From: Kitasatospora acidiphila
Lineage (GTDB): Bacteria; Actinomycetota; Actinomycetes; Streptomycetales; Streptomycetaceae
DNA: 64,000 bases
Reading direction: 5' to 3'
Assembly: GCF_006636205.1 (NCBI RefSeq)
Contig: NZ_VIGB01000003.1
Location: forward strand, 992,001-1,056,000
Positions 43,427 through 51,564 of this stretch are shown piece by piece. The notes beneath the pieces were generated by a model. That model was not told the DNA's origin, made no database searches, and saw only the letters and a list, made by a program, of their open reading frames with translations. Each line of letters starts with the position of its first letter. The first letter of the stretch is position 1. A program made the position numbers and the translations under genes.

Positions 43427-44805
43427 TTGAGCTCGTTCACGAGCTTGCTGATGTGGCCGGAGATCACCGGCGTGCCCAGGGCCTTGAACCGCTCCCGGAA
43501 CCAGGGGTTGACCTCCTGGCGGCCGGAGCTGGTCACCGACCCGACCGGGATGAACTTCACCCCCGAGCGGTGCACCGCCTCGATGCCCTCGAACAGCGGT
43601 TGGGAGCGGTCGAATTCGTAGAAGTCCGAGATCCACACCATCACGGTGTTCTTCGGCTCGGCGATCTTCGGGCGGGCCATCGCCATCGCGATGGGACCGT
43701 CGTTGCCGCCACCGAGGTTGGTGCGCAGCAGGGTCTCGAACGGGTCGTTCACCCAGGGGGTCAGATCGATGGCGCGGGTGTCGTAGGCGATCAGGTGCAC
43801 GTCCACCTTGGGCAGGCCCGCGAAGATCGAGGCCAGGATGGTGCAGTTGACCATCGAGTCGACCATCGAGCCGGATTGGTCCACCACCACGATCAGCCGG
43901 TTCGGCGTGGTCTTGCGGACGGTGTGCCGGTAGTACAGGCGGTCGACGTAGAGCCGCTCCTCCTCCGGACTCCAGTTGGTGAGGTTCTTCCAGATGGTGC
44001 GGTCGAGGTCCAGGTTGCGGAACACCCGCTTGGGCGGCACCGAGCGGTCCAGCTCGCCGACCGTGGCCTTGGCCACCTGGGTGCGCAGCACCTCGGCGAC
44101 CTCGTCCACGAACCGCCGGATCAGCGATTTGGCGTTGGCCAGCGCCACCCCGGAGAGGTTGTGCTTGTCGCGCAGCAGTTGCTCGATCAGCGACATGCTC
44201 GGGGTCAACTGGGCGGCCAGCGTGGGGTCGGCGAGCACTTCGCGCAGCCGCATGCGCTTCACCAGGTCGGCTTCGAGCTCACCCAGCTGCGGGCCGATCG
44301 CCGGGATCAGGGTGCCCAGGTCGGGAGTTCTGCCGCCACTGCCCTTGCCACCGCTGCCCTTGCCACCGCGCAGCTCGCCGGGGCGGCAGCCGAGTGCCTT
44401 CTCCAGCCAGCCGGCGTCGGACTGCCAGCGGGAGAGCTGCTTGGCGCTGACCGTGCCGGAGCCGGTGGCGAAGACGTTGAGCAGCACCTTGGCGGCCAGC
44501 GCGGCGCGACGCACCTCGGCGGCCCGGTCGCGCTCACTGTCGCCGAGCGGCTCCGGCGCCATCAGGCCGTCGAACTCCTCGGCCAGCGCCGGGTGGCGCT
44601 GCACGATGGAGTCGACCGAGGTGCCCGGGTCCAGCAGGCCCGCGGGCAGGCCGATGTCCTCGACCACGGCGAGGCTCGCGGATTCCAGGCTGGGCTGCTC
44701 CTCGGAGTCGAAGAGCCGGGCCAGCAGCCGCCAGTAGAGCACCTGGCGGCGGTTCTCCTGACTGCTTTCCTGACTGCCCGTCAGTTCATCGATGGATTCG
44801 GTCAT
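43411..44805 (-). CDS. vWA-domain protein, MoxR partner
   Basis: The 464-residue protein starts at ATG 44805, overlapping the stop of the preceding gene (TCAT junction, ATGA). The first 300 residues are helical, with a Gly/Lys/Ser linker (GGKGSGGKGSGG) encoded by a 15-bp repeat; the vWA domain (about 300-464) has the MIDAS motif VVVDQSGSM, an NDG loop in the position of the metal-binding Thr and Asp in VWISDFYEF. Such proteins dock a target for the partner MoxR ATPase in a metal-dependent way. Translational coupling to the upstream unknown protein suggests a fixed stoichiometry. Confidence 0.88.
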   Translation of the reverse strand: MTESIDELTGSQESSQENRRQVLYWRLLARLFDSEEQPSLESASLAVVEDIGLPAGLLDPGTSVDSIVQRHPALAEEFDGLMAPEPLGDSERDRAAEVRRAALAAKVLLNVFATGSGTVSAKQLSRWQSDAGWLEKALGCRPGELRGGKGSGGKGSGGRTPDLGTLIPAIGPQLGELEADLVKRMRLREVLADPTLAAQLTPSMSLIEQLLRDKHNLSGVALANAKSLIRRFVDEVAEVLRTQVAKATVGELDRSVPPKRVFRNLDLDRTIWKNLTNWSPEEERLYVDRLYYRHTVRKTTPNRLIVVVDQSGSMVDSMVNCTILASIFAGLPKVDVHLIAYDTRAIDLTPWVNDPFETLLRTNLGGGNDGPIAMAMARPKIAEPKNTVMVWISDFYEFDRSQPLFEGIEAVHRSGVKFIPVGSVTSSGRQEVNPWFRERFKALGTPVISGHISKLVNELKTFLA

Positions 44806-46217
44806 TTCCGCAGCAACCTGCCCGCTCGCTCACGCAGCACCGCGACCGCCTCGGTGGCGGCCTTCTCGCCCTTGGCACCCAGCTTGTCGATGGTGCCACC
44901 GGCCCAGGCACCGGAGTGCACGGCCACCGTCTTCTTGCGCACGGTGGTCTCGACGGCCAGCGGCTGCACCGTGAACTCCCCGGCGTCCCACCGGAGCAGG
45001 CCGATGCAGGCGGTGGACGCGGCGACCGCGGCCGGGGTCAGCGGGCCGGCGCTCGGGATCCGCTCGGTGTCGACGGCGATCCTCACCCGGCCTTCGGCCG
45101 AGGGGACCCCCATCCCGGCCAGGGTGAACGCCACGGCGTCCCCGTCGGCCTCGGTTCCGTAGCCCTCCAGCAGCAGCGGGATCGCGATCCGCACCGGGTG
45201 CCGGTCCAGCGGAGCAGTGGGTGGCAACTGGGCGGCGGCCAGGGCGACTCGGGCGGTGGCGAAGGGGTCGGCCGGCTCGCCGGCGCGGGCCTGCGCATCG
45301 TTCCAGATCAGGTCGCCTTCGTCGGTGATCGGCAGGTCGGTGATCTCCATCGACCGGCCTTCGCCGAGCGCGGCCAGCAACGACAGGTGCGGGCGCAGCA
45401 GTTGCCAGACGCCGGCGCCAACCACCGTGTCGGGCTTGGGCACCGCGACGGACGCCCGCACCAGGCGGGACGGGCTGCCGTCGGCCGGCTCCAGCACCGC
45501 GTGCACCTGGGCCTGCGCGGCGGTCGCGTGCTCCTGGAGGTCGACCCCGAGCGGCAGCAGCCGGCCGGTGGCGCTGCCGGTCGGGGCCGGGCCGGTGGCG
45601 CCGGGCTGGGTGAGCAGCAGCGCCCGGGACCACAGGTCGGCCCAGCGGCGCAGCGGTATGTGCTCCAGGGTGGCGCCGGGGCAGCTGGCGGCGAGCTCGG
45701 CAGCGAACCCGTCGAGCAGCACGGCCAGTCGGCGCAGGCCCGAGTCGGGCAGCATCGCGGAGACGATCTGTGCCGCACCCGAGACCAGTTCGTGGTCGAT
45801 GCCCTGCCACCCGGCCCGGCCCAGCTCGCAGAGCCAGGAGCGGGCGGCGGCCGACAGGTTGGCCGCTTGCGGTTCGCCGGGGCTGAAGTCCGGCGCGGGG
45901 CCGACGGTCCGGCCGACGGCCTCGGCGGCCCGGGCGGCCAACGCGTCATGGGCGGCGCCGAGCAGTGCGGTGCGGGCGGCGGCCAGGGCGACGAAGTGCT
46001 CCTCCCCCGCGGCACCGGCCGCCGCCTTCTCGGCGGCCTCGGCGACCCGGTCGGCCAGCGGCGAGCCGGCCACCGCGTCGGCCAACTCGGCCAGCCCGGC
46101 GGCCTGCGCGGGGTGCGGGCGCAGCAGTCCGGTGACCAGCACCTGGTCGAACGCGGCCACGGCGGCGAGGAGTTCGGCCAGTCCGTCGACCGGCTCGGTC
46201 AGCAGATCAACTCGCAT
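44802..46217 (-). CDS. Unrecognised 471-residue protein in the MoxR-vWA operon
   Basis: From ATG 46217 the protein is Ala-rich and helical in the first 200 residues and more beta-like in the second half (SMEITDLPITDEGDLIWNDAQAR, VRIAIPLLLEGYGTEADGDAVAF, VRIAVDTERIPS). I see no catalytic or metal motif and no membrane segment. Its start overlaps the stop of the SWIM gene by one base and its stop overlaps the vWA start by four bases, so it is tightly coupled to both. It may correspond to the accessory protein (DUF5691-like) found in related operons, but I cannot confirm that by sequence. Confidence 0.7.
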   Translation of the reverse strand: MRVDLLTEPVDGLAELLAAVAAFDQVLVTGLLRPHPAQAAGLAELADAVAGSPLADRVAEAAEKAAAGAAGEEHFVALAAARTALLGAAHDALAARAAEAVGRTVGPAPDFSPGEPQAANLSAAARSWLCELGRAGWQGIDHELVSGAAQIVSAMLPDSGLRRLAVLLDGFAAELAASCPGATLEHIPLRRWADLWSRALLLTQPGATGPAPTGSATGRLLPLGVDLQEHATAAQAQVHAVLEPADGSPSRLVRASVAVPKPDTVVGAGVWQLLRPHLSLLAALGEGRSMEITDLPITDEGDLIWNDAQARAGEPADPFATARVALAAAQLPPTAPLDRHPVRIAIPLLLEGYGTEADGDAVAFTLAGMGVPSAEGRVRIAVDTERIPSAGPLTPAAVAASTACIGLLRWDAGEFTVQPLAVETTVRKKTVAVHSGAWAGGTIDKLGAKGEKAATEAVAVLRERAGRLLRK

Positions 46218-46735
46218 CACGCCACCGCCGCCCGGCTCGGCGGGAACCACTGCAGCTCGGGCAGCGGCGTGGTGCCGGGCGCCAGCTCCAGGTAGGCCAG
46301 GTGGCGCAGGAATCGGCTGAACACCGGTGCGGCGGCGGAGCGGTCGACGAGCTCGGGCCGGGTGGCCCGCATCGCGCCGGCCAGGTCGGCCGCGGTCGCC
46401 GCCACGCCGTCGGCCACCTCGACCTCGACTCGCAGGTAGCGGGCCACCCGCTCGGCGCCGTACTGCAGCACGGCCTCGCCGAGCAGGCTCAGCAGGTGGT
46501 TGCAGAAGAAGCCGCGAGCGCCGCCGCAGGGGCGGTTGTTGTTGGTGCTGCAGGCGAAGGCGTAGCTGCCGGCGGCGATCGACGAGACGTAGACCCGCTC
46601 GATGTCCGAGCCGCTGGACACCACGCCCTGCAGCCGCCCGTCGGCCAGCTCGACGAACGGGACCTTGGCGAGCTTGCGCGGGCGCGCGGGCGGTATCACG
46701 CGCGCCGTGCTCGACTCCTCCCAGGCTGACAACAC
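46217..46735 (-). CDS. Small SWIM zinc-finger protein
   Basis: The 172-residue protein starts at GTG 46735 with AAAGGAG 7 bases upstream; it heads the operon. The zinc motif is Cys62-x7-Cys70-x7-Cys78-x-His80 in YAFACSTNNNRPC...FFCNHLL, a wider-spaced variant of the CxC-xn-CxH SWIM finger. SWIM domains bind DNA or protein and often accompany MoxR-vWA gene sets. The protein is much shorter than the usual SWIM proteins (400 or more residues), being a finger plus about 90 helical residues. It likely links the system to nucleic acid or to a target protein. Confidence 0.8.
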   Translation of the reverse strand: MLSAWEESSTARVIPPARPRKLAKVPFVELADGRLQGVVSSGSDIERVYVSSIAAGSYAFACSTNNNRPCGGARGFFCNHLLSLLGEAVLQYGAERVARYLRVEVEVADGVAATAADLAGAMRATRPELVDRSAAAPVFSRFLRHLAYLELAPGTTPLPELQWFPPSRAAVA

Positions 46736-46742
46736 ACCATCT

Positions 46743-46859
46743 CCTTTGCACCGAGGGGGGTTACCGCGCCGGACCGGCGGGATGTACTGAAGCTACTCGC
46801 GATCACTGACAACGGCGGTCGGCCGGTGGGTGTCGCGCGCAGCTCCCTCGGTGCAAAGG
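46743..46859. promoter_or_regulatory. Distant 15-bp inverted repeat flanking the operon promoter
   Basis: CCTTTGCACCGAGGG (46743-46757) and its exact reverse complement (46845-46859) are 87 bp apart. Between them, on the minus strand, TTGTCA (46807-46812) and CAGTAC (46784-46789) are separated by 17 bp and could be a promoter for the SWIM gene. The inner arm overlaps the ribosome-binding site. Each arm contains TTGCACCGAG, the half-site also found at the MocR gene (50709 and 50732). Confidence 0.65.
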
Positions 46860-46878
46860 CTGCTGATGCGGTGGTCGG

Positions 46879-47592
46879 TCAGCTGCGGTCGTAGGAGCCC
46901 AGGCCCACAACGCAGTAGACGGTGGACATCAGCGTGGCACCGCCCCAGGTCCTGGTCTCGGAGAACTCGTACTGGGTCTTGGGGTTGCTGTCGCACTGGT
47001 GCAGGTCGTCGGTGAACGGGAAGGTCTGGATGATCTTGTAGTGGGCGTCCGAGGCGCCGCAGTCGACCACGTTGACGTCGCTCACCGCCTGGGCCGTGGT
47101 GGAGTCCGGCAGGGTGCCGTTGAGGCAGGAGCCGTCGGTGAACGGGCTCTCGGAGGGCGAGGTGGGGTCGGTGACCGGCGGCTGGTAGGTGTCGCTCGGG
47201 GCGGGGGTGTCGGTCGCGGAGTCGTAGGGCGCCGGAGTGGTGGCGCTGTCGGTGGTCTGGCTGACGACCGGGTTGGCCGTCGGGTCGGAGACCGGGCTGT
47301 TGTGCTGGCCGAGGGTGAGGCCGAGGGTCACGCCGACCGCCACGACGGCGGCGACGGACACCAGGACGATCACCGGCGCCTTGCTCTTGGCCGGCGCCGC
47401 CCCCGGCTGGCCGCCGACGATCTGGATCCGGGCGTACAGCTCTTCGCCGTTGGCGGTGGCCACGCGTATCACCATGCCGTCCTGCACCGGCGGAACATGG
47501 ATCATGGTCGGCCCGGTCGCCGTGTTGATTGTCCGGTACGCGCCGACAGCCGCTTCTTCCCTGGTCAGCTGCAGCATGATGATGTTCGACAC
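46879..47592 (-). CDS. Membrane-anchored secreted protein, LppU/SCO3897-like
   Basis: Translation from GTG 47592 (GAGGGGG upstream) gives 237 residues. A ~70-residue cytoplasmic N terminus is followed by one membrane helix (APVIVLVSVAAVVAVGVTLGLTLG, about 68-92), a Pro/Thr/Ser-rich wall-spanning linker (100-150) and a C-terminal domain with four Cys (GSCLNGTL, NVVDCGAS, HQCDSN, VYCVVGL). The C-terminal cysteine pattern resembles the LppU/SCO3897 group of actinobacterial surface proteins. Function unknown. It lies just upstream of the SWIM-vWA-MoxR operon on the same strand but behind its own ~180-bp promoter region. Confidence 0.65.
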   Translation of the reverse strand: MSNIIMLQLTREEAAVGAYRTINTATGPTMIHVPPVQDGMVIRVATANGEELYARIQIVGGQPGAAPAKSKAPVIVLVSVAAVVAVGVTLGLTLGQHNSPVSDPTANPVVSQTTDSATTPAPYDSATDTPAPSDTYQPPVTDPTSPSESPFTDGSCLNGTLPDSTTAQAVSDVNVVDCGASDAHYKIIQTFPFTDDLHQCDSNPKTQYEFSETRTWGGATLMSTVYCVVGLGSYDRS

Positions 47593-47721
47593 GAGGCCCC
47601 CTCGCCTAGCAGTGGTCGGCTTCCATGGGCGCACTGGGTGACGCGCCGTCAGCCTCGCCCGGTTCCCTGCCCCCACTGACCTCTTGTCAGCTTGTAGTAC
47701 GGGGGCTACGGCCAGTCATAG

Positions 47722-47736
47722 GATAGCGTTGCTATC
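47722..47736. promoter_or_regulatory. Small inverted repeat GATAGC-GTT-GCTATC in promoter region
   Basis: A perfect 6-bp inverted repeat with a 3-bp spacer lies in the A+T-richer part of the 178-bp gap upstream of the surface-protein gene. It may be an operator, or part of a short terminator for the gene ending at 47771. Confidence 0.4.
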
Positions 47737-47770
47737 TTCGCAGCGGGCAACCGGTTTGGGGGATGTGCCG

Positions 47771-48346
47771 TCAGCCGGCCGCGAGGTCGGTGCTGAGCGC
47801 CGTGGAGGGCTGCGGGATCTCACCGTAGTCCTCGTCGTCGGCGGCGACGCACAGGCGGTTGATCACGGCCTCCAGGGCGGTCGGCAGCCGGGCGTCCAGG
47901 CCTTCGTGACAGCGGGCCAGAAGGTCGTGCCGCACCTCGTCCGGCAGCAGCGCGGGGCCGGCGAGGCGGCTGTGCACCGTCCGGCGCGGGGCCTGGGCGA
48001 GCTGCTCGGCCTGGGCGCGCCAGTAGGCGGCGTCACGCGGCTCGCCGAGGCGCAGATGGTGCAGATGGAGCAGGTTGGCGGCGGTGTGGCTGCCGGATCC
48101 GGCGGCGAACTGCCACCAGAACTGGGCGGGGTCGAGGCGGCCGGTGACGGCGAGCAGGCAGGCGAAGACCAGCGCGCCCTCGGGGTGGATCCGGTCGCTG
48201 TTCACCAACCGCTCCAGCGAGCGGCCGGCCTGCGGCGCGTTGAGCACCAGGGCGATGGCGAGGTCGAGCTCGTGCCCGGCCTGCTCGTGCTCGGAGGGGT
48301 ACGGGGCAGGAGCGGCGGTGAGCCGCGCCATCAGCCGGCCGCTCAT
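47771..48346 (-). CDS. Hypothetical protein next to a sigma-like factor
   Basis: The 191-residue protein starts at ATG 48346, 25 bp after the sigma-like gene, so both are one transcription unit. It is mostly helical (HELDLAIALVLNAPQAG, PAQFWWQFAAGSGSHTAANLLHLHHLRLGEPRDAAYWRAQAEQL), resembling a short TPR-like stretch, with no membrane or metal motif. Its place behind a sigma factor suggests a regulatory partner (anti-sigma or co-factor), but there is no ZAS zinc motif to support an anti-sigma role. Confidence 0.65.
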   Translation of the reverse strand: MSGRLMARLTAAPAPYPSEHEQAGHELDLAIALVLNAPQAGRSLERLVNSDRIHPEGALVFACLLAVTGRLDPAQFWWQFAAGSGSHTAANLLHLHHLRLGEPRDAAYWRAQAEQLAQAPRRTVHSRLAGPALLPDEVRHDLLARCHEGLDARLPTALEAVINRLCVAADDEDYGEIPQPSTALSTDLAAG

Positions 48347-48371
48347 GGGTGCACCGCTCCCCGCTGCTCTC

Positions 48372-48938
48372 TCATTCGTCCTCCAGCTCGGCGAGCTCGG
48401 GCCGGCCGACCGCCCGGGCCAGTCGGCGGCGGGCGTGCCGGCGGTACGAACGCAAGGTGGCCGCCGGCGTACCGAGGTAGCCGGCGGTCGCGGTGTCGTC
48501 CTGATCCAGGCAGTACGTCAGGATCATGGTATCGAGTTGCCGCTCGGACAGCTCGAGAATCGCCGCCAGCAAGGCGATCCGCTCGTCGGGCAGGTCGGCC
48601 GACCCCAGCCGGGCGCGCTGGCAGAACCGGTCGAGAACGGCGTCCAGGGCGACGGTCTGGACCACCACGGGACGGCTCTGGGCGGCCAGCCAGGCGGCGA
48701 CGTGCTCCTTGAGCAGCCGCCAGGCGTAGGCCGCCGGCACCTCCTGGCGCAGCGCCAACTGCCAGTTCTGCCGCAGGTGTTCGGCCATGTCCTGGACCAC
48801 CAGCCGGGCGGCGCCACCGTGGTCGCCGACCTGGGTGCGGGCATAGCCGGTCCACACCCGGTCGTTGAGGTCGCGGAACGCCTCGAAGGTCAAGCGCAGG
48901 CGGGCGCCGTCCGACGCGGTGCCGTTGCCCTCGTTCAT
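48372..48938 (-). CDS. RNA polymerase sigma-70-like (ECF-type) regulator
   Basis: From ATG 48938 (GGGGAGGGG upstream) the product is 188 residues. The first half fits a region-2-like helix set (FRDLNDRVWTGYARTQVGD, RQEVPAAYAWRLLKEHVAAWL) and the second half a region-4 HTH (LAAILELSERQLDTMILTYCLDQDDTATAGYLGTPAATLRSYRRHARRRLAR). Conserved region-2.3/2.4 aromatic residues are weak, so it may be a divergent ECF factor or a sigma-like DNA-binding protein. It is co-transcribed with the following hypothetical gene. Confidence 0.7.
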   Translation of the reverse strand: MNEGNGTASDGARLRLTFEAFRDLNDRVWTGYARTQVGDHGGAARLVVQDMAEHLRQNWQLALRQEVPAAYAWRLLKEHVAAWLAAQSRPVVVQTVALDAVLDRFCQRARLGSADLPDERIALLAAILELSERQLDTMILTYCLDQDDTATAGYLGTPAATLRSYRRHARRRLARAVGRPELAELEDE

Positions 48939-49251
48939 GCCCCTCCCCGGTGAGGTCCACTGCTGATGCCGGGACCCATGCAAGCGCATGCGCAGGGCCG
49001 TTGTGCAGCGGACTCACGGAATGATAACCGACGGTAATGTTCCCAATACGCGATAATCTGACGATATATGAGGCTTATGTTGCTCCAGGGGCTTGCAGGG
49101 CTGTCGGGGCTCGGGGTTCCACGGCTTCCGGGGGTCCGGGGCTTCCAGGGCTCCCGGGGCTTCCAGGCCATCCGGGGTCCTCGGAGCTTCCGGGCCCGCT
49201 GAGGGTTCCGGGACTTCCCGGTCATCCGTGCCCGCCTAGGGTTCCCGGTGG
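48939..49251. other. 313-bp intergenic region with A+T-rich patch and G-rich repeats
   Basis: No gene is supported. 49019-49080 is the most A+T-rich stretch of the neighbourhood and probably holds the promoter of the sigma-like gene. 49090-49240 carries imperfect repeats of a unit near GGGGCTTCCAGGGCTCC on the downstream side of the MocR gene. Confidence 0.55.
49090..49240. repeat. Imperfect 10-16 bp tandem repeats (GGCTTCCRGGG core)
   Basis: At least eight diverged copies follow each other. In one plus-strand frame they read as a collagen-like GLPGLPGLPG chain, but there is no ribosome site and the frame runs antisense into the MocR gene, so I treat it as non-coding repeat DNA. Confidence 0.65.
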
Positions 49252-50691
49252 CTACTGCTTCGGACCGCCGCGCGCGATCCGGGCCAGCGTCTCCAACGCC
49301 CTGGCCAGCACCGGCAACTGCGGCGAGGCGAGCCCGACCCGCACGGCGGCCGGCGTGCTGCGCGGGTCGACGGTGAAGGCCGCGGCGGGCGTCACGGCGA
49401 TGCCCTGGCGCGCCGCGGCCGCCACGAAGGCCTCCGCGCGCCACGGGGCCGGCAGCTCCCACCACAGGTAGTACGAGCACGGGTCGGCCCGCACCCGGAA
49501 GCCGGACAGCAGCCGCCGGGCGAGCAGTTGACGCTCCACCGCATCCGCGCGCTTCGCCGCGGCCACCGCCGCCACCGTGCCGTCCCCGATCCAGCGGACC
49601 GCCGCCTCCAGGGCGAAGCCACTGGGCCCCCACCCACCGGAGCGCAGCGCGGCGCCGACCGGTTCGCGCAACTCGTCGGGCACCACCGCGAATCCGGCAC
49701 TCAGGCCGGGGGCCAGCCGCTTGGCCAGACTGTCGGCCAGGATGGTGCGCTCCGGTGCCAGCGCGGCGAACGGCGGCTTGTCGGGATGCAGGAAGGCCCA
49801 GATCGCGTCCTCCACCACCGGCAGCTCCAGGCGGCGCAGTTCGGCGGCCAGCGCCAGGCGGCGCTCGGCCGGGAGGGTGCCGCCGAGCGGGTTCTGCAGG
49901 CGCGGCTGGAGGTAGAGCGCGCGCAGCGGCGTGGCGCGGTGGACGGCGGCCAGCGCCTCGGGGCGCAGCCCGAGGTGGTCCACGGGGAGCGGGACCAGCG
50001 TGATGCCGAGCCGCTGAGCGACCGCCTTGACCACGGGGTAGGTGAGCGCCTCCACGCCGAGCCGCTGCCCGGGGGGCACCAGGGCGGCGAGGGCGGCGGC
50101 GATCACCTGGCGGCCGCTGCCGGCGAAGAGCACCGCGTCGTCGGACGGGTGCCAGGCGGGGGCGTCGGGCGGGGCGGATGCTTCAGATCGGGCGAGCGCC
50201 CGGGTTGCTTCGGGCGCATCGGCCACCCCGGGCTCATCGGCCACCCCGGGCGCTTCGACTGCCCCCGGCCAGGCGACCAGCCGTGCGAAGGCCCGGCGCG
50301 CGGCCGGGGTGCCGGTCGCACCGATCGGGCGGAGCGCGGCCTCCAGCGCATCGGCCCGCAGCAGCGGCGCCAGGCCGGCGGCGAACAGCCCCGACTGCTC
50401 GGGCACCACAGGGTAGTTGAGCTCCAGGTCGACCGGGGCCGCGGCCGGCTCGGCCAGCGCGGGCACGCTGCCGACCCCGACGGGCGCGGCCCGCACGAAG
50501 GTGCCGCGGCCGACCTCGCCGACCACCAACTGGCGCCGTACCAGCTCGCGGTAGACCCGGCCCGCGGTCGAGTTGGCGATCCGTCGGGCGCGGGCGAAGG
50601 CGCGCTGGGTGGGCAGCTGTTCGCCGGGCCGCAGTCGGCCGTCCGCGATCTGGGCCGCGATCTCGTCGGCGATGGCACGGTAGTCGTCCAT
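49252..50691 (-). CDS. MocR-type GntR/aminotransferase transcriptional regulator
   Basis: The 479-residue protein starts at ATG 50691. A GntR winged helix (about 1-70: YRAIADEIAAQIADGRLRPGEQLPTQRAFA, STAGRVYRELVRRQLVVGEVGRGTFV) is joined to a fold-type I aminotransferase domain with the PLP lysine in ILADSLAKRLAPGL. MocR proteins sense PLP or an amino-compound aldimine and control vitamin B6, GABA, taurine or amino-acid genes. The divergent LysE-type exporter suggests that it senses an amino acid. Repeats TTGCACCGAG in the 75-bp intergenic gap are the likely operator. Confidence 0.9.
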   Translation of the reverse strand: MDDYRAIADEIAAQIADGRLRPGEQLPTQRAFARARRIANSTAGRVYRELVRRQLVVGEVGRGTFVRAAPVGVGSVPALAEPAAAPVDLELNYPVVPEQSGLFAAGLAPLLRADALEAALRPIGATGTPAARRAFARLVAWPGAVEAPGVADEPGVADAPEATRALARSEASAPPDAPAWHPSDDAVLFAGSGRQVIAAALAALVPPGQRLGVEALTYPVVKAVAQRLGITLVPLPVDHLGLRPEALAAVHRATPLRALYLQPRLQNPLGGTLPAERRLALAAELRRLELPVVEDAIWAFLHPDKPPFAALAPERTILADSLAKRLAPGLSAGFAVVPDELREPVGAALRSGGWGPSGFALEAAVRWIGDGTVAAVAAAKRADAVERQLLARRLLSGFRVRADPCSYYLWWELPAPWRAEAFVAAAARQGIAVTPAAAFTVDPRSTPAAVRVGLASPQLPVLARALETLARIARGGPKQ

Positions 50692-50708
50692 GGATCCCCC
50701 TGGGCTGA

Positions 50709-50741
50709 TTGCACCGAGTGCAAAGTCAGTATTGCACCGAG
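50709..50741. promoter_or_regulatory. MocR operator: palindrome plus direct repeat
   Basis: TTGCAC-CGA-GTGCAA (50709-50723) is a perfect inverted repeat, and its left half TTGCACCGAG is repeated in direct orientation at 50732-50741, 23 bp on. MocR regulators commonly bind two direct repeats about two helical turns apart near divergent promoters. Confidence 0.75.
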
Positions 50742-50766
50742 CTGCCGGCCGCCATAGCCTCGCCGC

Positions 50767-51429
50767 ATGGACGCGCTCACCTCAGCCGTGGACCCGCACG
50801 CCATGCTCGGAGTCGCCGCGATGGCGCTGGGCATGGTCCTCACCCCGGGGCCCAACATGATCTACCTGGTGTCCCGCTCGATCGCCCAGGGCCGCCGGGC
50901 CGGACTGCTCTCGCTGGCCGGCGTCGCGACCGCCTTCCTGGCCTACCTCACCGCCGTGACCGCCGGGGTCGCCACGGTCTTCGCGGTGGTGCCACTGCTC
51001 TACACCGTGATCAAGCTCGCCGGCGCGGCCTACCTGCTCTGGCTCGCCTGGCAGGCCGTCCGGCCGGGCGGCACCGCGGTGTTCGCACCCAGGCAACTGC
51101 CGCCGGACCCGCCGCGCAAGCTCTTCACGATGGGTTTCCTGACCTGCCTGCTGAACCCCAAGATCGCCATCATCTACATCTCGCTGCTCCCCCAGTTCAT
51201 CACCCCGGCGCGCGGCCATGTCGCGGCGCAGAGCTTCGTCCTCGGCCTCACCCAGATCGCGGTCGCCGTCACCGTCAACGGCCTGATCGCCCTCGGCGCC
51301 GGCGGCATCGCCGCTTTCCTGGACCGCCGCCCCACCTGGCTCCGCATCCAGCGCTACGCCATGGGCACCGTCCTCGGCGCCCTCGCCCTCCACATCGCCG
51401 CCGACCGCGCCAAGGCAGTCACGGCCTGA
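50767..51429 (+). CDS. LysE-family amino-acid exporter
   Basis: The 220-residue protein has six hydrophobic segments and the family signature TPGPNMIYLVSRSIAQGRRAGLLSLAGVATA near residues 26-57, and NPKIAIIYISLLPQF near 135. RhtB/LysE proteins export amino acids or homoserine lactones by proton antiport in the cell membrane. The divergent MocR regulator probably induces it when its amino substrate accumulates. Start ATG 50767 is 26 bp from the second operator repeat. Confidence 0.9.
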   Translation: MDALTSAVDPHAMLGVAAMALGMVLTPGPNMIYLVSRSIAQGRRAGLLSLAGVATAFLAYLTAVTAGVATVFAVVPLLYTVIKLAGAAYLLWLAWQAVRPGGTAVFAPRQLPPDPPRKLFTMGFLTCLLNPKIAIIYISLLPQFITPARGHVAAQSFVLGLTQIAVAVTVNGLIALGAGGIAAFLDRRPTWLRIQRYAMGTVLGALALHIAADRAKAVTA

Positions 51430-51564
51430 TCGCTATCACCTCCTTCCTGGAGCGCCCCAGCCCCCTCGCCCCCCACATCACCGCCATCCGCACCAAGGCC
51501 ATCACCACCTCACGTCCCGTGCCCGGGGTTGCCCTGCGGCGCCGCACCAAGTAACAACTCCCGT

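Noticed and set aside
49037..49471. Collagen-like plus-strand ORF (GLPGLPGLPG repeats)
   Set aside because: No ribosome site, overlaps the MocR gene on the other strand for half its length, and the repeats are irregular at DNA level. It is a translation of G-rich repeat DNA.
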